Positions 22,542 through 34,567 of a stretch of DNA of 64,000 bases are shown here, piece by piece. Position numbers and translations under genes: made by a program. The notes below the pieces were generated by a model. It searched no databases. It was given only the letters and a program-made list of their open reading frames with translations, and was not told the DNA's origin. The stretch is taken from positions 1,612,001 to 1,676,000 of the forward strand of contig JABELC010000011.1 of NCBI GenBank assembly GCA_028455995.1. Reading direction: 5' to 3'. Position 1 is the stretch's first letter; every line of letters starts with the position of its first letter. The DNA is from Scleromitrula shiraiana (lineage: Eukaryota; Ascomycota; Leotiomycetes; Helotiales; Sclerotiniaceae).

Positions 22542-23817
22542 ATGAAGTCTTCAATGCTCATCGCCGTCACTGCGTTTACTGCTTCAAGCATCGCTCAATC
22601 AATTAGTGATCTTCCATCATGTGGTGTAAGTTTTCTACTATTCTTCCTTCCGAAGTCACAGCATCAATAAAGATCCAATTCGGAATTTTTGATCCCTTCA
22701 TTATCCTTTCAATGAGCTAATATCATATTCTCAATAGCAAACATGTATCAGCAACATGCTCAGCTTAGCTCCAGCTCTTGGTTGCTCATCTACTGATGCT
22801 GCTTGTCTCTGCTCCAATGTCAATTTCGGTTATGGTATCCGTGATTGTTCTATTGCTGCTTGTGGTGGTGAAGCCGCTGCTGCTCCTGTTATCGCTTATG
22901 GTAACAGTTATTGTGCTGGTATGTTTTCTCTTGAATGATTATACTGTGATGATTATTTACTAATGATCTTTCTTAGCTGTCGCCGCCAGTGCTTCTGGAT
23001 CTGGAGCCGCTGCTACTACTTTGATTACTTCAACAACTGGTGGATCTGCTGCTAGCTCTGCTGCCGCATCTGTAAGTTATCTCTTGTCCAATTCACCTTG
23101 ATAATTGTCAACTACATCATACCCTGATTGAATTGAACGAAATCTTGCAAGTTTTTTTCAATTGATCAATTTACTAACAAACTTTCATAGAACTCTGCTA
23201 CTCCAGTCACTACCTCTGACATTATCTCAACCATTACTACTGATGGATCCACAATTCCTACTACCATCGGTTCAACTACAATCTTTGTTATTGGTGGTGC
23301 AAGTGGTTCAGCTTCTGCTGTTGATACTTCTGCTGAAGCTTCTGCTATCACTACATCTGATATCGTTTCAACTGTTACCAGTGGTTCTTCCACTTTCGAG
23401 ACCACTGTTGGATCCACTACCATCTTTGCTGTCGGTAGCGAGTCCGCCGTTACTACCTCTGCCATTGTTTCAACTGTTACCAGTGGTTCATCTACCTTTG
23501 AGACCACCGTTGGATCTACTACAATCTCTGGTATCGGTGGTGTTGTTGGAAGTGTAACTACTGCCGGTGGATCTGCAATTTCAAGTGCTGAATCTGCTGG
23601 TGCATCTGCAACATCAGCTGCTGGTTCCGAAGCATCATCCGCATCAAGCAGAGCTTCATCAATTGCTTCAAGTGCTTCTAGCAGAGCTTCTTCAATTGCT
23701 TCCTCTGCTACTGGATCCGCTTCATCTTCTTCATCTTCAGGAATGGCTGCTTTACCAACTGGTGCAAGTGGTTTGATGGCAGCTGCTGGTGTTGGTATCG
23801 CAGCTCTTCTTTTGTAA
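22542..23817 (+). CDS. CFEM-domain cell-surface protein, probably GPI-anchored
   Basis: Four exons, 22542-22625, 22738-22918, 22977-23071 and 23191-23817, give 328 residues with all junctions in frame. Residues 1-18 are a signal peptide (MKSSMLIAVTAFTASSIA). The CFEM domain (about 22-95) has exactly eight cysteines in the expected order: LPSCG, TCIS, LGCSSTDAACLC, RDCSIAACGG and SYC. The Asp in SSTDAAC is at the haem-ligand position known from fungal CFEM proteins. The rest is Ser/Thr/Ala-rich. Three roughly 35-residue repeats (SDIISTITTDGSTI, SDIVSTVTSGSSTFETT, SAIVSTVTSGSSTFETT) should be O-glycosylated stalk. The C-terminal LMAAAGVGIAALLL preceded by small residues fits a GPI-anchor signal. 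Roles known for the family include iron/haem capture, wall integrity and host interaction. Which applies here is not shown. Confidence 0.92.
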
Positions 23818-25069
23818 ACACCTTTCAATTTATATTAATCTCTTCTCTTTTCTGATTATGAGAAAATTATTGAAGGTGGATGATGAATGGATGTAATGGA
23901 AATCTGGATTAGGTTTGGGGAATTTCTTTTAAGATATACCCTTACTTTTTCAATTCTTTGCTTATATTTTGTTTTTAAGTTAATTTTTTTCTAATTCTCT
24001 CTTTTTTGACGAAATTTTACGATGGATGGGTATTTGATGACGAAAATGGTATGAAAGGATTTTTGAAATGTTTCTCTTTTAATGAAGGGAGGAAGGAAGG
24101 AGTCTTCTGGGCGAAGAAAAATTTCTACATATCACGACGCCATACACATGGTATATTATATTCATTTGGGATTAATGGATGGATGTAATGGATGTTTAAT
24201 GGATTGGAATGGGAATGGGGTAGCAAGGATTTGATGGAATAGATAAATTGAGGTGGTGTACATTGTTGTACATTTGATACTTTTAAGTATTGGTTTCTTC
24301 GATGAAGGGATTATATAGCATGGCATGGAATGGGATGAATGATGGTGTATGAATGATAGGGAGGGGATGGAAGGATAATAATAAATAAAAATTAAGTTTT
24401 TAAACTATTTATATATGTATGACTTGATAGATGATCTTTTTGTGTACTGTGTATATGTATAGAAATCTCTCTTATTATACGGAATCTAGTCTCTCGCTAG
24501 TCTTTAAAAATACAATTATTATTATTAACAAAGAAAACAAGCTTCCTCTTCCTAAATTGTCCACGACTAGCGGGACCTCAGTAGAACGATAATACTCAAT
24601 TCAATTCCCGAGTCTAACTTACAAAATGAAAAGGAATGGAAATTCCCCTCGCTTAAAATAAAATGCTATTGGAAAGGGGGGGGGATATGGTGTTCTTTGC
24701 TTGAGGATGTGTATGGGCTTGTTTTCGAGATGACTGGTTTATAAGATGGTTGTTTAGTTGATGATGCTAATATTTAGTAATATAGATGAAGAGAGTTGAA
24801 TTTTTTGAGTTGTTATATATTGGTTGGGATTGAGATTGGGGATGAGAATCATGAGATGGGTTATTTGAAAGTTAAGATGTTTAGGTAGCAATTTGTAAAT
24901 AAGATATACATCGCTTAAATCTTATATTCGATATTTGCATTTGCATTTTCATTTTCATTCTTAAATAACAATAATTAAAACACCATCAAATTTTTAAGAT
25001 AAACAAACTCAAAGCCAAATTTCCTCTCTCTCTTCATATATCTCATCAAAGAAGAAGAAGAAAAAACAT
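23818..25069. other. Intergenic region between convergent genes
   Basis: It holds the 3' regions of the CFEM gene and of the minus-strand membrane protein gene. Short ATGG and GGAAT repeats occur. A 60-codon frame at 24006-24188 has no features of a real protein. Confidence 0.4.
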
Positions 25070-26712
25070 CTAATCCCCGCCCCCAAATAAAAGTTTCTCT
25101 AGAGAGCTTCCCCTATCTTTAACCCCCTTCAACACCCCCTTCAATTTTTTATCCGTCCCCATAAAACCCCCAACCAACCCATTCAACCCCTTAATCTTAT
25201 TCGCCAACTCCAAAACCTGTTTATCAATATCCTCCCCCATTGCCGACAATCCCCCCTCCCCTCTCTCCCCCATCCTCCCCGCCTCCAACCTCTTCTTCAC
25301 CTCATCAATCTTCCACTTACTATTCGCCAATACCCCATCGACTTTCTCTATCACATCCTTCACTTTCCCATTATACCTCTTCAATCGCCCTAATATCTTA
25401 TTCGCTGCCCCTAGATCTATATTCTCCCTCGTCCCATACTCATACTCATCCTTCCCTTTCCCTATCCCCATCCCCATCCCTTTCCACATCGATTTCCCCC
25501 ACCCGCTCTTCGCATCCTCCCTAATCCTCCCAAACGCCCCCTGGATCGCCCGCTCCAGCGCCTCCGCCTCCCCCTGCACCTCCAACACCTTATCGCGCAC
25601 CCCCGCCACCGCGCCCCGATACCTCGCCATCTCACCCGTCACATCCGCGTAGAACCCCAGCCAGAGATTCGCCACCTGCGACCCTGGACCCGACAACCCC
25701 CCGACCCGAGATCCAAACGACGCGCGCTTGCACGACGACAGGCCGGCGCGCAGCGACGCCACCTGCCTGGATATGTGGGTGAGCGCCCGCGTGGTCGTGT
25801 GCGTCGAGTGCGTGTCGAGGACGCGCGTGAGCGCGAATATCCGATCGCGCAGGGACCGGACGGCTTTGCTGAGTGAGAGCGTGTGCGGGGTTTCCGACGG
25901 CAGCGATAGGATGAACGGGTGCATGGACTGCAGGAGGTCTTGGTAGGCGAGCGATAGGACGGGCAGTGTTTGCAAGGATGCTATTTCTGCGAGATGCGCG
26001 AGCGGCTCGAGCAGCGTGGCGTGCGTGATCTGTAATGGTGATGGTGATGGTGATTCTGGCGCTGCGAGGTCGGCGGCGTCGCTGGAGCCCTGGGTGGGGA
26101 ATGCGGGACGCGTGAGGTGTGGCGCGGAGGGGTATGCGCTGGTGCTGGCGCTGGTGCTGGTGCTGGTGCTGGTGCTGGTGCAGACGGGCAGCTGGCGGAG
26201 AAGCGGAGAGCTGCAGAAATGCACGTAGCGCGAAACAATGGTTAGAGCGAGGGCGAACAGGATTATAGCGAAGAATGCCTGGATATTATACATGATATGG
26301 GGCCCGGGACCGATCGATGGATCCTGGAGAATACGCAATGTATCCTCGTAGTAGATTTTGAGAGTTTTTAGGATACTTCGAGATTCGGGAAGTGGTTCGT
26401 CTTCTTCTTCTTCTTCGTCTTCGTCGTCGTCGTCTCGGACGTAGGCTGGAAATTTGGGACTATATCGTCTGGGGCTTTGCGTGGTGTAGGAGGTGGGTCC
26501 TGTGCTGGCGGTTTGGTAGGATGATCGGCTCCATGTGGGTGATGAGGTGCTGGATGGAGAGGATCGGGGAAGAGATGGTGAGTAACGATCTCTGTATGAT
26601 GGCATCTTGGATTTTGAGGAGGATTTTGAGGGGGATTTTGAGGGGGATTTTGATGGGGAAGTTGATGGTGGTTTTGGTTTTCTAGAGGGGTTGACCCCAA
26701 GACATCTAACCA

Positions 26713-26713
<1 letters not shown>
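25070..26713 (-). CDS. Hypothetical single-pass membrane protein with helical C-terminal region
   Basis: An intronless frame of 547 codons. The first 90 residues are Ser/Pro/Lys-rich with SKSP repeats. An acidic run (DDDDEDEEEEEDE) lies at about 94-106. One transmembrane helix is visible at about 144-162 (NIQAFFAIILFALALTIV). Next comes a low-complexity (ST)n stretch near 178-192, encoded by a GCTGGT microsatellite. From about 225 to the end the sequence is helix-prone with heptad-like Leu/Ala spacing (for example LEVQGEAEALERAIQGAFGR), suggesting coiled coils. There is no signal peptide, so the topology is probably N-in with a lumenal helical domain, or the reverse. An alternative start at Met37 (26605) would drop the SKSP repeat. 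Coding sequence is noticeably richer in C and G than its surroundings. The family is not recognised; a nuclear-envelope or ER role is only a guess. Confidence 0.75.
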
Positions 26714-26743
<30 letters not shown>

Positions 26744-27526
26744 AAATGAATAGAATCTGTGATATTTGAGGAAATAGATGTTGTAGAATTGTGTAGATAT
26801 ACTGGATAGAAAAATATATGATAGTGATGAAGTAGATATTCTGTTTATGAGAGATTCAAAAACTCTTTATGATGATAGCTTGTAGCTCTTTGCTTCCATT
26901 CCGGAATGAGAACTTGGTAGTTTTTCATTGTTTGATTGATACCTTTAGTTTAGAAGGACAAAGAAAATGTTTTCTCAATTCGAGAATTAATAAAAACTTT
27001 TTTATTGTTTTATGAGTTGGTGCTATATAATTCTGTGGTACAGAGTTCTGGTTGTCTGTTGATTTGGATGGGATCATACTGATGCCCATAAGAAAAGGGG
27101 TTTCCTTAATCTCGATATTGAAAAATCCATTGACAGGAACTCTTTAATGATTAATTTTCACTTGTGTTGGATAAATTTCAAATACGATACTTTATCAAAA
27201 ATTAACCATGATCTGATATCATGATAAAGTGAACTTTTAAAAATGATGCAATCTGAGTTAGTTTCTATCAATATCAACTACAATTTTTCAATGAATCACT
27301 TCAACAAATTCAAGTTGAAAAGGGTAACCAACAGCTCTTAACAATGCCAGAAGTTTCCGGAAAAGAATAAAGAATTACCCCAGTAGGCAACTTTTATATA
27401 TCAAAACATAGTAATATTCCTTAAATACACAACCGAATATATTACATAGAAAGCTATTAACTAGCAAATCCAAACCTTACGTCACAGAATATCAATACCA
27501 TACATACCCAAACCCCCAAACCAACA
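26714..27526. other. Divergent promoter region
   Basis: It separates the minus-strand membrane protein gene from the plus-strand HExxH gene, so it probably carries both promoters. A (TTGA)n repeat at 26717-26742 lies directly upstream of the membrane protein start. Confidence 0.45.
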
Positions 27527-30143
27527 ATGGCACCCCAACTAGGTCCCCCACAACCCCCCATCAGCAAAAACGTCCCCAAATACGGCCCCTGGCTCCGGCA
27601 CCCCCAAATCTCCGGCCTCACCCCCCTCCCCCCCCTACACACCTCCTCCTACCCGACGCTCCCCCACCCTCTGCGCCTCCGTATAGAAAAACACCAACGC
27701 CGCCTCTTCCACGGTTTTACTGCCCGCGAACTCGCCGATCTCGATGTCCTCACCACTCGTCCCCTTCTCCCCGCAAATATCTCTAATCCCATCATCCCTT
27801 TGCTCGCGCGCGATAGATGGGAGACGGTGCCCGCGCAGCCCCAATTCACACGGATGGAGTTGTATCCGCTGTTTATTGGGGGGAAGAGGAGAGGCGACTG
27901 GTGCATGCGGAATGAGGTTGTTTGGGGGGTTATGGAGCCGGTGCTTAGGTTGGCGAGTAGGATTTTGACCAGTTTGCATTGTTTGCCTTGGGTAGGGTGG
28001 TATTTATTTTATTCTATTTGATCTGATCTGATGTGTTTTATTTTGTTTTATTTTCTTTGTTTTGTTTGTTTTGTTTCATTACTGATGGAAATCAAGTTCG
28101 ACGCCATCCTAAACGGCAAACGCTTCCCCCTCGAACCCATCCGAATCTCCGAATCCGACCTCCTCGACTCCGACATTGATACCGACGACCTCCAATCTTT
28201 CCACCCCGCCCTCTTCACATCTCCCGAAATCCTCTCCCAAAAACGCGCCTCCCTGTTTGCAGAACTAATCGCCCACTGGAACCTAACCTACTGTTTCATG
28301 TCTCCCGACGAAGACCCGCGCGGTCCAGATGTTGAGTATGAGGAGAGTATGAGATCGGGGAAGGTGCTAGGGTTATGTGCTATTAATGATCAGGAGATGG
28401 ATTATTCAGATGGGGAAAAATGGGGGATTTGGGTTTGGATTGATTATAGTAATGTGGCGAGTCTTTTTAGGGGGGATTTGGTGGATGCAGAGAGGGTGGT
28501 TATGCAGTGGGCGTTGGCTAATACGGTGGGTAAGGGGTTGAGATTTCTCGATTCAAATTTCTCTTTTCTTTTTTCTTTTGGGTTTTTAAGAGGAGGAATG
28601 AAATTGGGAGATGGAATGTTGATTGATTGCGTGAATGAGGGAGTATACTGATTTTCCCCCCTTTGATGGGGATCTAATTAGATTGTTCATGAAACTATGC
28701 ATGCGATTGGACGCATAACTCCGCAACCTCGAACGGAACCTAATAGGAAGGAGCCCTATTTCCAGCTAGAAGCAATGGCCGAACTAGGCCATAGTTTTGA
28801 GAACGCGGTAGGTAAATGATGCATACATCCAACCATTCATTCATCCATCCATCTTATATTCCACTATATACTCATCCATCAACTCCTACTAACCAATAAA
28901 TAAAACCTCTCACCTATAGATAAATGGCGGAACAAGCACAGAATTCCTCGGTTCCCCACCCGGAATGTTCCTCGGCCACTGGTTCGAATCCATCTTCCCC
29001 ACCCTCTCCCACTACCATTCCTGCGGTAGCTCACTCCCCGTGCTAACTAACCCCTCCCCCTCCCCTCACCAAGACGCCTACCCCGTACCCATAACCTTCT
29101 ACGAGTCCATCCAACAAGAAGGCTTCTGGGACCTCGTGCGTCCCTTCTCGCACAAGCTATTCCACTACCATTCCCTCTCCCAAGGCGTCCGCATCGACTA
29201 CAGCATTCCCGATTTGGAAAACCCGCTTGATATCGAATCTGAGGAGCGCGCACAGGTGAAAGTTATCGATAATACCATGAATCGCTACGTTGAAACTCTG
29301 CACGCTAAAGTGACGAATCTGCAATCGCTGTCGCCTGTCGAGAGGAAGATGGGTGAGATTGCACAGATCCTACTGCAAACATCTGCGTCAGAGCAGCAGT
29401 ATTGGGTGGATGTGGCGCAGCAAAGGAGAGATACGGATGGGATTCTAGAGGGCATGAGAAGTCTTATGGAGGGTCCGGGAACCCGTGATAAGAAACTCCA
29501 AATCGCGTATAACATCGTAGCGTTAGCGATCCAAATGGTCAATAACCACCAATCGACCGTAATGAATTTGTATCAGAGTCGTACATCATCCAACGAAAAC
29601 GCGATAGTGGAACGAAGACGGAATTTACTATTTTGGAATCGAGGGACTAAAGTATTCTTGGATCAATTTTCCGACGTCGAGGTTCTAAGCCCAGAGATGA
29701 GAGATGCGTTGGGGGACTCGGCCATCCTGCTTGAACAGTGTAGGATGCGTCTTTGGAGTCCGGGCGCGGAACAGCAGATTACGGATGGAGACGATCAGGT
29801 GGAATGGAATATCACCACGGTCTTCCAAGCGCACGAAGATGGGAATGGGCAGGAGAGTGTGCGACATCAGGAGTGTGAGTTTATTATTAGTGGGCAGAGG
29901 AGGGGGAGTTCGCTGTATACGGTTTTATGTGCTAGGGCGTTGCGGCAGTCGTTGTTGAGGGGGGTTCGTGCGGGGAGGTGGGAGAGATGGGAGGGGGCGG
30001 TGGGGGATTTGAGGGTTTGGGGGAAGTTGGAGGTGGGTGCGCCGGCGGGGGTGTGGAGGGAGGCGGTGATGAAGTGGGGGAATTGGTTGAGGGGGTGTGT
30101 GGATGATGATAGGGTGGAGTTTGGTTTTCCGGGTCATGTTTGA
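27527..30143 (+). CDS. Uncharacterised protein with a zincin-type HExxH motif
   Basis: Four exons in my model, 27527-27991, 28097-28525, 28682-28807 and 28920-30143, give 747 residues with all junctions in phase 0. Exon 3 reads TIVHETMHAIG, an HExxH metallopeptidase motif (H301, E302, H305). It is followed 23 residues later by LEAMAELGHSFE, whose Glu328 could be a third zinc ligand as in gluzincins. It continues with GTSTEFLG and SPPGMFLGHW. The N-terminal 150 residues are Pro-rich. The C-terminal 400 residues have no recognised domain, no signal peptide and no transmembrane helix. I do not recognise the family as a characterised peptidase. Proteolytic activity is inferred from the motif only. 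The exon 2 donor is GTGGGT; a GTAAGG four bases downstream looks better but leads to a stop in exon 3. Confidence 0.72.
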
Positions 30144-31890
30144 TGTGAGGGATTACGATTGAGAGAGAGAGAGAGGGAGAGAGAGAGAGAGAGAGGTAAA
30201 AATTTAAGATATTAGATTTACCTTTCTAATGACATCACCTTCCTCATTCAATCGAGAGGGTTAAAATAGAAAAGAAAAATACCAAAATTAGACTCGCGAA
30301 CTTGCCATATTCATATAGACAAACAGTCTGTTATATAACATGAAAACAACATCCACCATACATATATCGCCAATCGTCAAAAATAACAAAACAACCAAGT
30401 GCATAATCTAGCATAAACAAAATCTTACGTCAGACTTGATTTTGAATGTGAGAGATTTCCATCGCAATCAAACACAAAAACACAAACTATCAAACCAACC
30501 ATCCTAATATCATACATCTATCTATCTATCTCACCATCCAATTCGCCGAATTCTCCCTTCTACCCATCCGTCAACTTGAACTAAACAAAACCACAACCTT
30601 CCCACTACAGTAAATCCATTCTATGACATGACATAACATGATGAGGAATATACACATAATTACAGTTATTTGATTTATTTGGTTGTTTTTATTGTTTTTA
30701 CTATGGTTATTAGCGTGTATGTCGATATGTTATACCAGCCTTTTACTCTACATATAGGATTAGTTCTTTTGGATACTGGCGAAACTAGAGTAGTTTACAA
30801 AGGGTTTAACAAGATTCCTGTTAACGGTTTATTTATCGCAAGTTTCGGAGTTTTGTCCTTGAGCAGTACTCCTAGATTTCCGGACACAAAAGAACATCTA
30901 GGAATTAGGGGACCTACACTTGGCTACGAGGCTCACAACTGTGATGGTGAATCTCAGAATATCAAGATTTTAGCTTTTGAACATCAAGATGTTTAAAAGG
31001 AACATCTTTAAGATTGTTTTTAAGAATAATAATATCTAGCTTATGGTTTTATATACCATAGTGTACCACGTAGAATTTCAACATCTAGTTTTCACTAGAC
31101 GATACCAATAAACATTTAAGTATCGTTGCTATACATCCATACCTCTCACTTGATGTGATCTAAAAAGTGTTGATGTTTTATCGCCATGTTACAATAGATA
31201 TGCCTACTTATTAGATATTAATCAGCAAATTCTAGATCAGATGATTAGTTCATAAGTTGATATTCAGGCTCTTGGATATATGCTATTGTGAAACACATCA
31301 CTATACTTGTCTTCCTGTCCATGTGAACTACCCTACCGCATCGAGATCTTTTCTCTACAGTCACGGACAACCAAAACCCACTAGAAAGAACAATCGTAGT
31401 ATCTATAGTTTTTAATATATCAAATTGCACATCTAAGTCCAAGAAGTTCAAATATATAATAATACTTTTGAGTTAGCTTGTAGTTGTTGAGTAGTTAAGG
31501 AATATATAAAGGAATCCACGGCAACTCTGTTTTGGGACTCTCATCTACCCTTCATAACTATCATCTAACCTTTATATATATCATCTGATATCAACCAAAC
31601 CGAACCTCAATGACTAATCAAGAGAAAGACAGGGAGGGCTCGGAGAAAGAGGGGTTAGTGGTGGGTCTGTATAATTTTTGATTATTCAAACGGTAACTCG
31701 GCTCAAGATACTCTTTTTCTTCTATATTTTAGAATGCAAATAAAGTATTTCGAAAATGATTCTAAGAAACTATACTCGTAACGATTGAGTTAATTCATCG
31801 ATTATCACATCAATTCTTAATCTTAGATACACAATCGAATTCAACATGATACAAATCCGTATTACAATTTAGGTAGCCTATCACTACACT
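30144..31890. other. Intergenic region, no supported gene
   Basis: It begins with a (GA)n tract at about 30160-30195. A 108-codon open frame at 30670-30996 lacks an ATG at its start (TTG) and has no recognisable domain. The right end is presumably the 3' untranslated region of the oxygenase gene on the minus strand. Confidence 0.4.
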
Positions 31891-33092
31891 TTACTCCTCC
31901 GGAGCATAGAATACCAATGCTCTAACCTCAATACTCTCCCTCTTCGCCTCCCCCTCCCACTCCTCATCCACAAACGCACTATGCGGGACCCTCCTCGCCC
32001 TCCCATCAATCTTGGAATCAAAACACTTAATCAACAACGGCTCATCCGGCTTCTGATTATACAAATAATGCCACTTATGATTATTCTCCTCAGCCCCTTC
32101 TGGTCTCCGAACAGAATATGTTTCTCCTTCTCTATCGGGATAGATTAATTTGATAGGAACGAGATCGGAATCGGAGACCGAGTTTGCGTCGGCGACGCCG
32201 AGGGGATCTTTGAGAATGGGTCGGATGGGGCGCCAGACGTTTATTATTTGGTAGCGGGATTTTAGGAGGGTGGAGGCTTCGTCGGGGAGGTGGTATTCTA
32301 CGCGGAGGGGGGCGGCGTCGTAGGATTGGTCGATGTGAACGCGTTGGACGGGGCCGCGGACTAGATTGGTGGGGGAGGACGAGTTAGCTGGGGGGTTGCT
32401 TTTGCATGTAGAGAGGAAATGGAATCTTGTGAGAGATAGACGATATTGATTGAGTAAGATCACATGAGTTCATGAATTTGCAACTTTACCGTTAGGAAAA
32501 TGAAATATATAAAGATTGAATTTACTTACGAGCGACAGGGGCAGGTGATCCGGGAACAGTACTAGTAGCTCGGGTATCGATTACTTGGCGACGGATTGTA
32601 TGATCAAAGATGAAGATTTTGTTGGCGCCCGTTCTGTTTTGTTATTTTGTAGTAAGTATCATGTTATTACAATTTTTCTTCTCACGCTCCCCAATATCAT
32701 CACTTCAACACAATGGAATGAATAGGGTATACTAACACTTTCTTCAATAATTCCTCCGTCTCTGGATAGTAAACCCCTTTAATCTTCTCCTCATCTAAAA
32801 ATTCCTTCTCCTGACTAACATGCTTCAAGAATTGGAAGCCCTGTCCATCGAGTGTATATTTATCTTCACTACCTCTTACATCGTGGACAGTGACGGACAC
32901 GGGGTTGACGGGTCGATCATAGCTGGTTGGTTTATTTACGTAGTTTGGTTCTGGGGGACTTCCATCTTCGTTGGGTTTGAAATAGTTGAGGATGGTTTGG
33001 ACGTTACGGGGAGTGGGTGTTGAAGATGTGGAAAGACTTCCACTAGTAAGGGGAGTGGAAGTTTGAGCTGGCTCTGTGACTGTGGATGTCAT
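31891..33092 (-). CDS. CmcJ/AsaB-like hydroxylase/desaturase (putative non-haem iron oxygenase)
   Basis: Three exons on the minus strand, 33092-32737, 32633-32530 and 32360-31891, give 309 residues. The introns (103 and 169 bp) are GT-AG in phases 2 and 1, and the total is in frame. The order VQTILNYF, then TLDGQGFQFLKH, RRQVIDTRAT, VHIDQSYDAA, RYQIINVWRP and RVPHSAFVDEE is the signature of the fungal CmcJ-like family. That family includes AsaB of aspergillic acid synthesis and gibberellin GA4 desaturase. The HxD pair (H162, D164) and the distal His280 could form the 2-His-1-carboxylate iron site, with Arg298 or Arg300 for a 2-oxoglutarate co-substrate. Many such genes sit in secondary-metabolite clusters, but none of its neighbours here are biosynthetic. 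The substrate is unknown. Confidence 0.85.
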
Positions 33093-33732
33093 GTTTGTTT
33101 CTTGCGACGATTGATCAAGGTAATTCTATATTCTTCTCTTGATTATATTGACTGATATTGTAAGTAAACTGAGGGTTGGAATAATAATTTTTCTATCTCT
33201 TGGATACGAATTCTGGGTTCTACAAGTTTATATACTTTGATTTGTTGTTAAGAGTAGACGTCAGCTAAGATGAACAACTAGTTAGGTACATCATAACTAC
33301 CCCGCCAACACGATATCAATAATTATTAATACCATGAATGATTTCAAAGCATCCAGTCAATTTCATCTGGGTATCCAATAGATAAATAAACCCCGCAATC
33401 TCGCGATTACAAGCAGAAGAATGGCGCAATCATGCTTCGAGCGTGCATCAAATGCTCAAGAAAAGACGTACATAGCTCCATAGCGAGCCAAGTATCTAGA
33501 ATCCCCACAACATCATAGCAAAAAGATATCCATCCATACATACGCATAGATAAGTTCACAAATCACAATAAGTCAGAAAGTCAGAGAGTCAGAAAACTGA
33601 TTTCAAACAATTGATCTACCCGTTTATCGATGATAGTTTATCAATCAAACGGGGAGTTGATGCCAAAATGAGTATATTTCGGCCGATTCGTCAGCGGGGA
33701 TGAAGCACGCAATTGTTGCTTGGAATGAGCTA
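33093..33732. other. Intergenic region upstream of the oxygenase gene
   Basis: Probably contains the oxygenase promoter at its left end. Nothing else is evident before the MITE-like element begins at 33733. Confidence 0.4.
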
Positions 33733-34056
33733 CAGTGGTACGGAAGTCTGGATCAGACTCGAATGGAATGTCTTTAAAATTTTAGTGTTTGAAGTCTATA
33801 ATTATAAGGGGCTCTAAGTTTTAGATTTTATAATTTATAGTAGTTTGATCAATATAATCCTATATATAATGTTTGAAGTCTATAATTATAAAGGGCTCTA
33901 AGTTTTACATTTGATAATTTACAGTAGTTTGATTAATATAATTCTATATAACTTTCATAAATATAAGGGTATTTTATAATACTCCAATTTATAGGTCTTG
34001 CTTATATGCTCTTACAAGGCATTCCATTAGAGTCTGAATCAGACTTCCGTATACTG
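33733..34056. mobile_element. MITE-like element with 36-44 bp terminal inverted repeats
   Basis: The left end from 33733 (CAGTGGTACGGAAGTCTG...) and the right end up to 34056 (...CAGACTTCCGTATACTG) are inverted copies. The core at 33740-33770 pairs with 34020-34050 with about three or four mismatches, and weaker pairing extends further inward. A TA dinucleotide precedes the left end (33731-33732); the matching position on the right reads AA. Length about 324 bp, AT-rich interior and no coding capacity are as expected for a non-autonomous DNA element. The CAGT ends and TA suggest a Tc1/mariner-type element. Inside lies an 84-bp tandem duplication (33786-33869 and 33870-33953). Confidence 0.72.
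33786..33953. repeat. 84-bp tandem duplication inside the MITE-like element
   Basis: Both copies start TGTTTGAAGTCTATAATTAT. By eye they differ at about six positions, four of which are transitions. Confidence 0.8.
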
Positions 34057-34567
34057 AAACACATTACCCCGTGGCCACCCAACTCTTCCCTTGGGGAATA
34101 TGGTATCATTCACATGGTATTTGATACCAGAGGACCGTGGGGGGCTTGATGATAAGTAATGTTGGGTTTGGTTTGGTTTGATGTTATTGGATCGTGTTGG
34201 CTTATTGTATTGCATCATATTGTATCACAACATCACAACGAGTCTGAATAAAATTGTCGTTATTCCGGGTTCTGTTTTGAATATGCAAAATTCAAATCGC
34301 TGAATGGATCAATAAATGAAGTAAATTTATTCGACAGTGTTGAGTATTTGGTGTCAAGTTTTGGGCACCTATCTTACTTAATATTATTCTTGCTGTTCTG
34401 TCAGTATCATTATTGTTTTGTTTCTTCTCACTTGGATTCGTCGTGATCAGAGTATCTTGATTAGTATAGAGTTCCCGACAAGTTTTTCGAAGCAAGTGTT
34501 CGAAATCGATCGATAAGTTGAGCTTCGCAAAATTAATGTCAACGTTTGAGATAAATACCTCTACAAA
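34057..34567. other. Upstream region of the amino acid permease gene
   Basis: Contains GGTTT and TTGTATC short repeats near 34160-34225. It is assumed to be the permease promoter. No clear regulatory box is identified. Confidence 0.4.

Noticed and set aside
23166..23828. 220-codon open frame on the minus strand opposite the CFEM gene
   Set aside because: It is antisense to the Ser/Thr/Ala-rich exon 4, whose codon bias removes stops from the complement. It has no domain, and the sense gene is strongly supported.
28981..28991. GGTTCGAATCC, which matches a tRNA B box
   Set aside because: It lies in exon 4 of the HExxH gene, encoding HWFESIF, and no cloverleaf or A box surrounds it.
30670..30996. 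108-codon open frame with a hydrophobic start
   Set aside because: It begins at TTG, not ATG, and no recognisable domain or splice partner was found.
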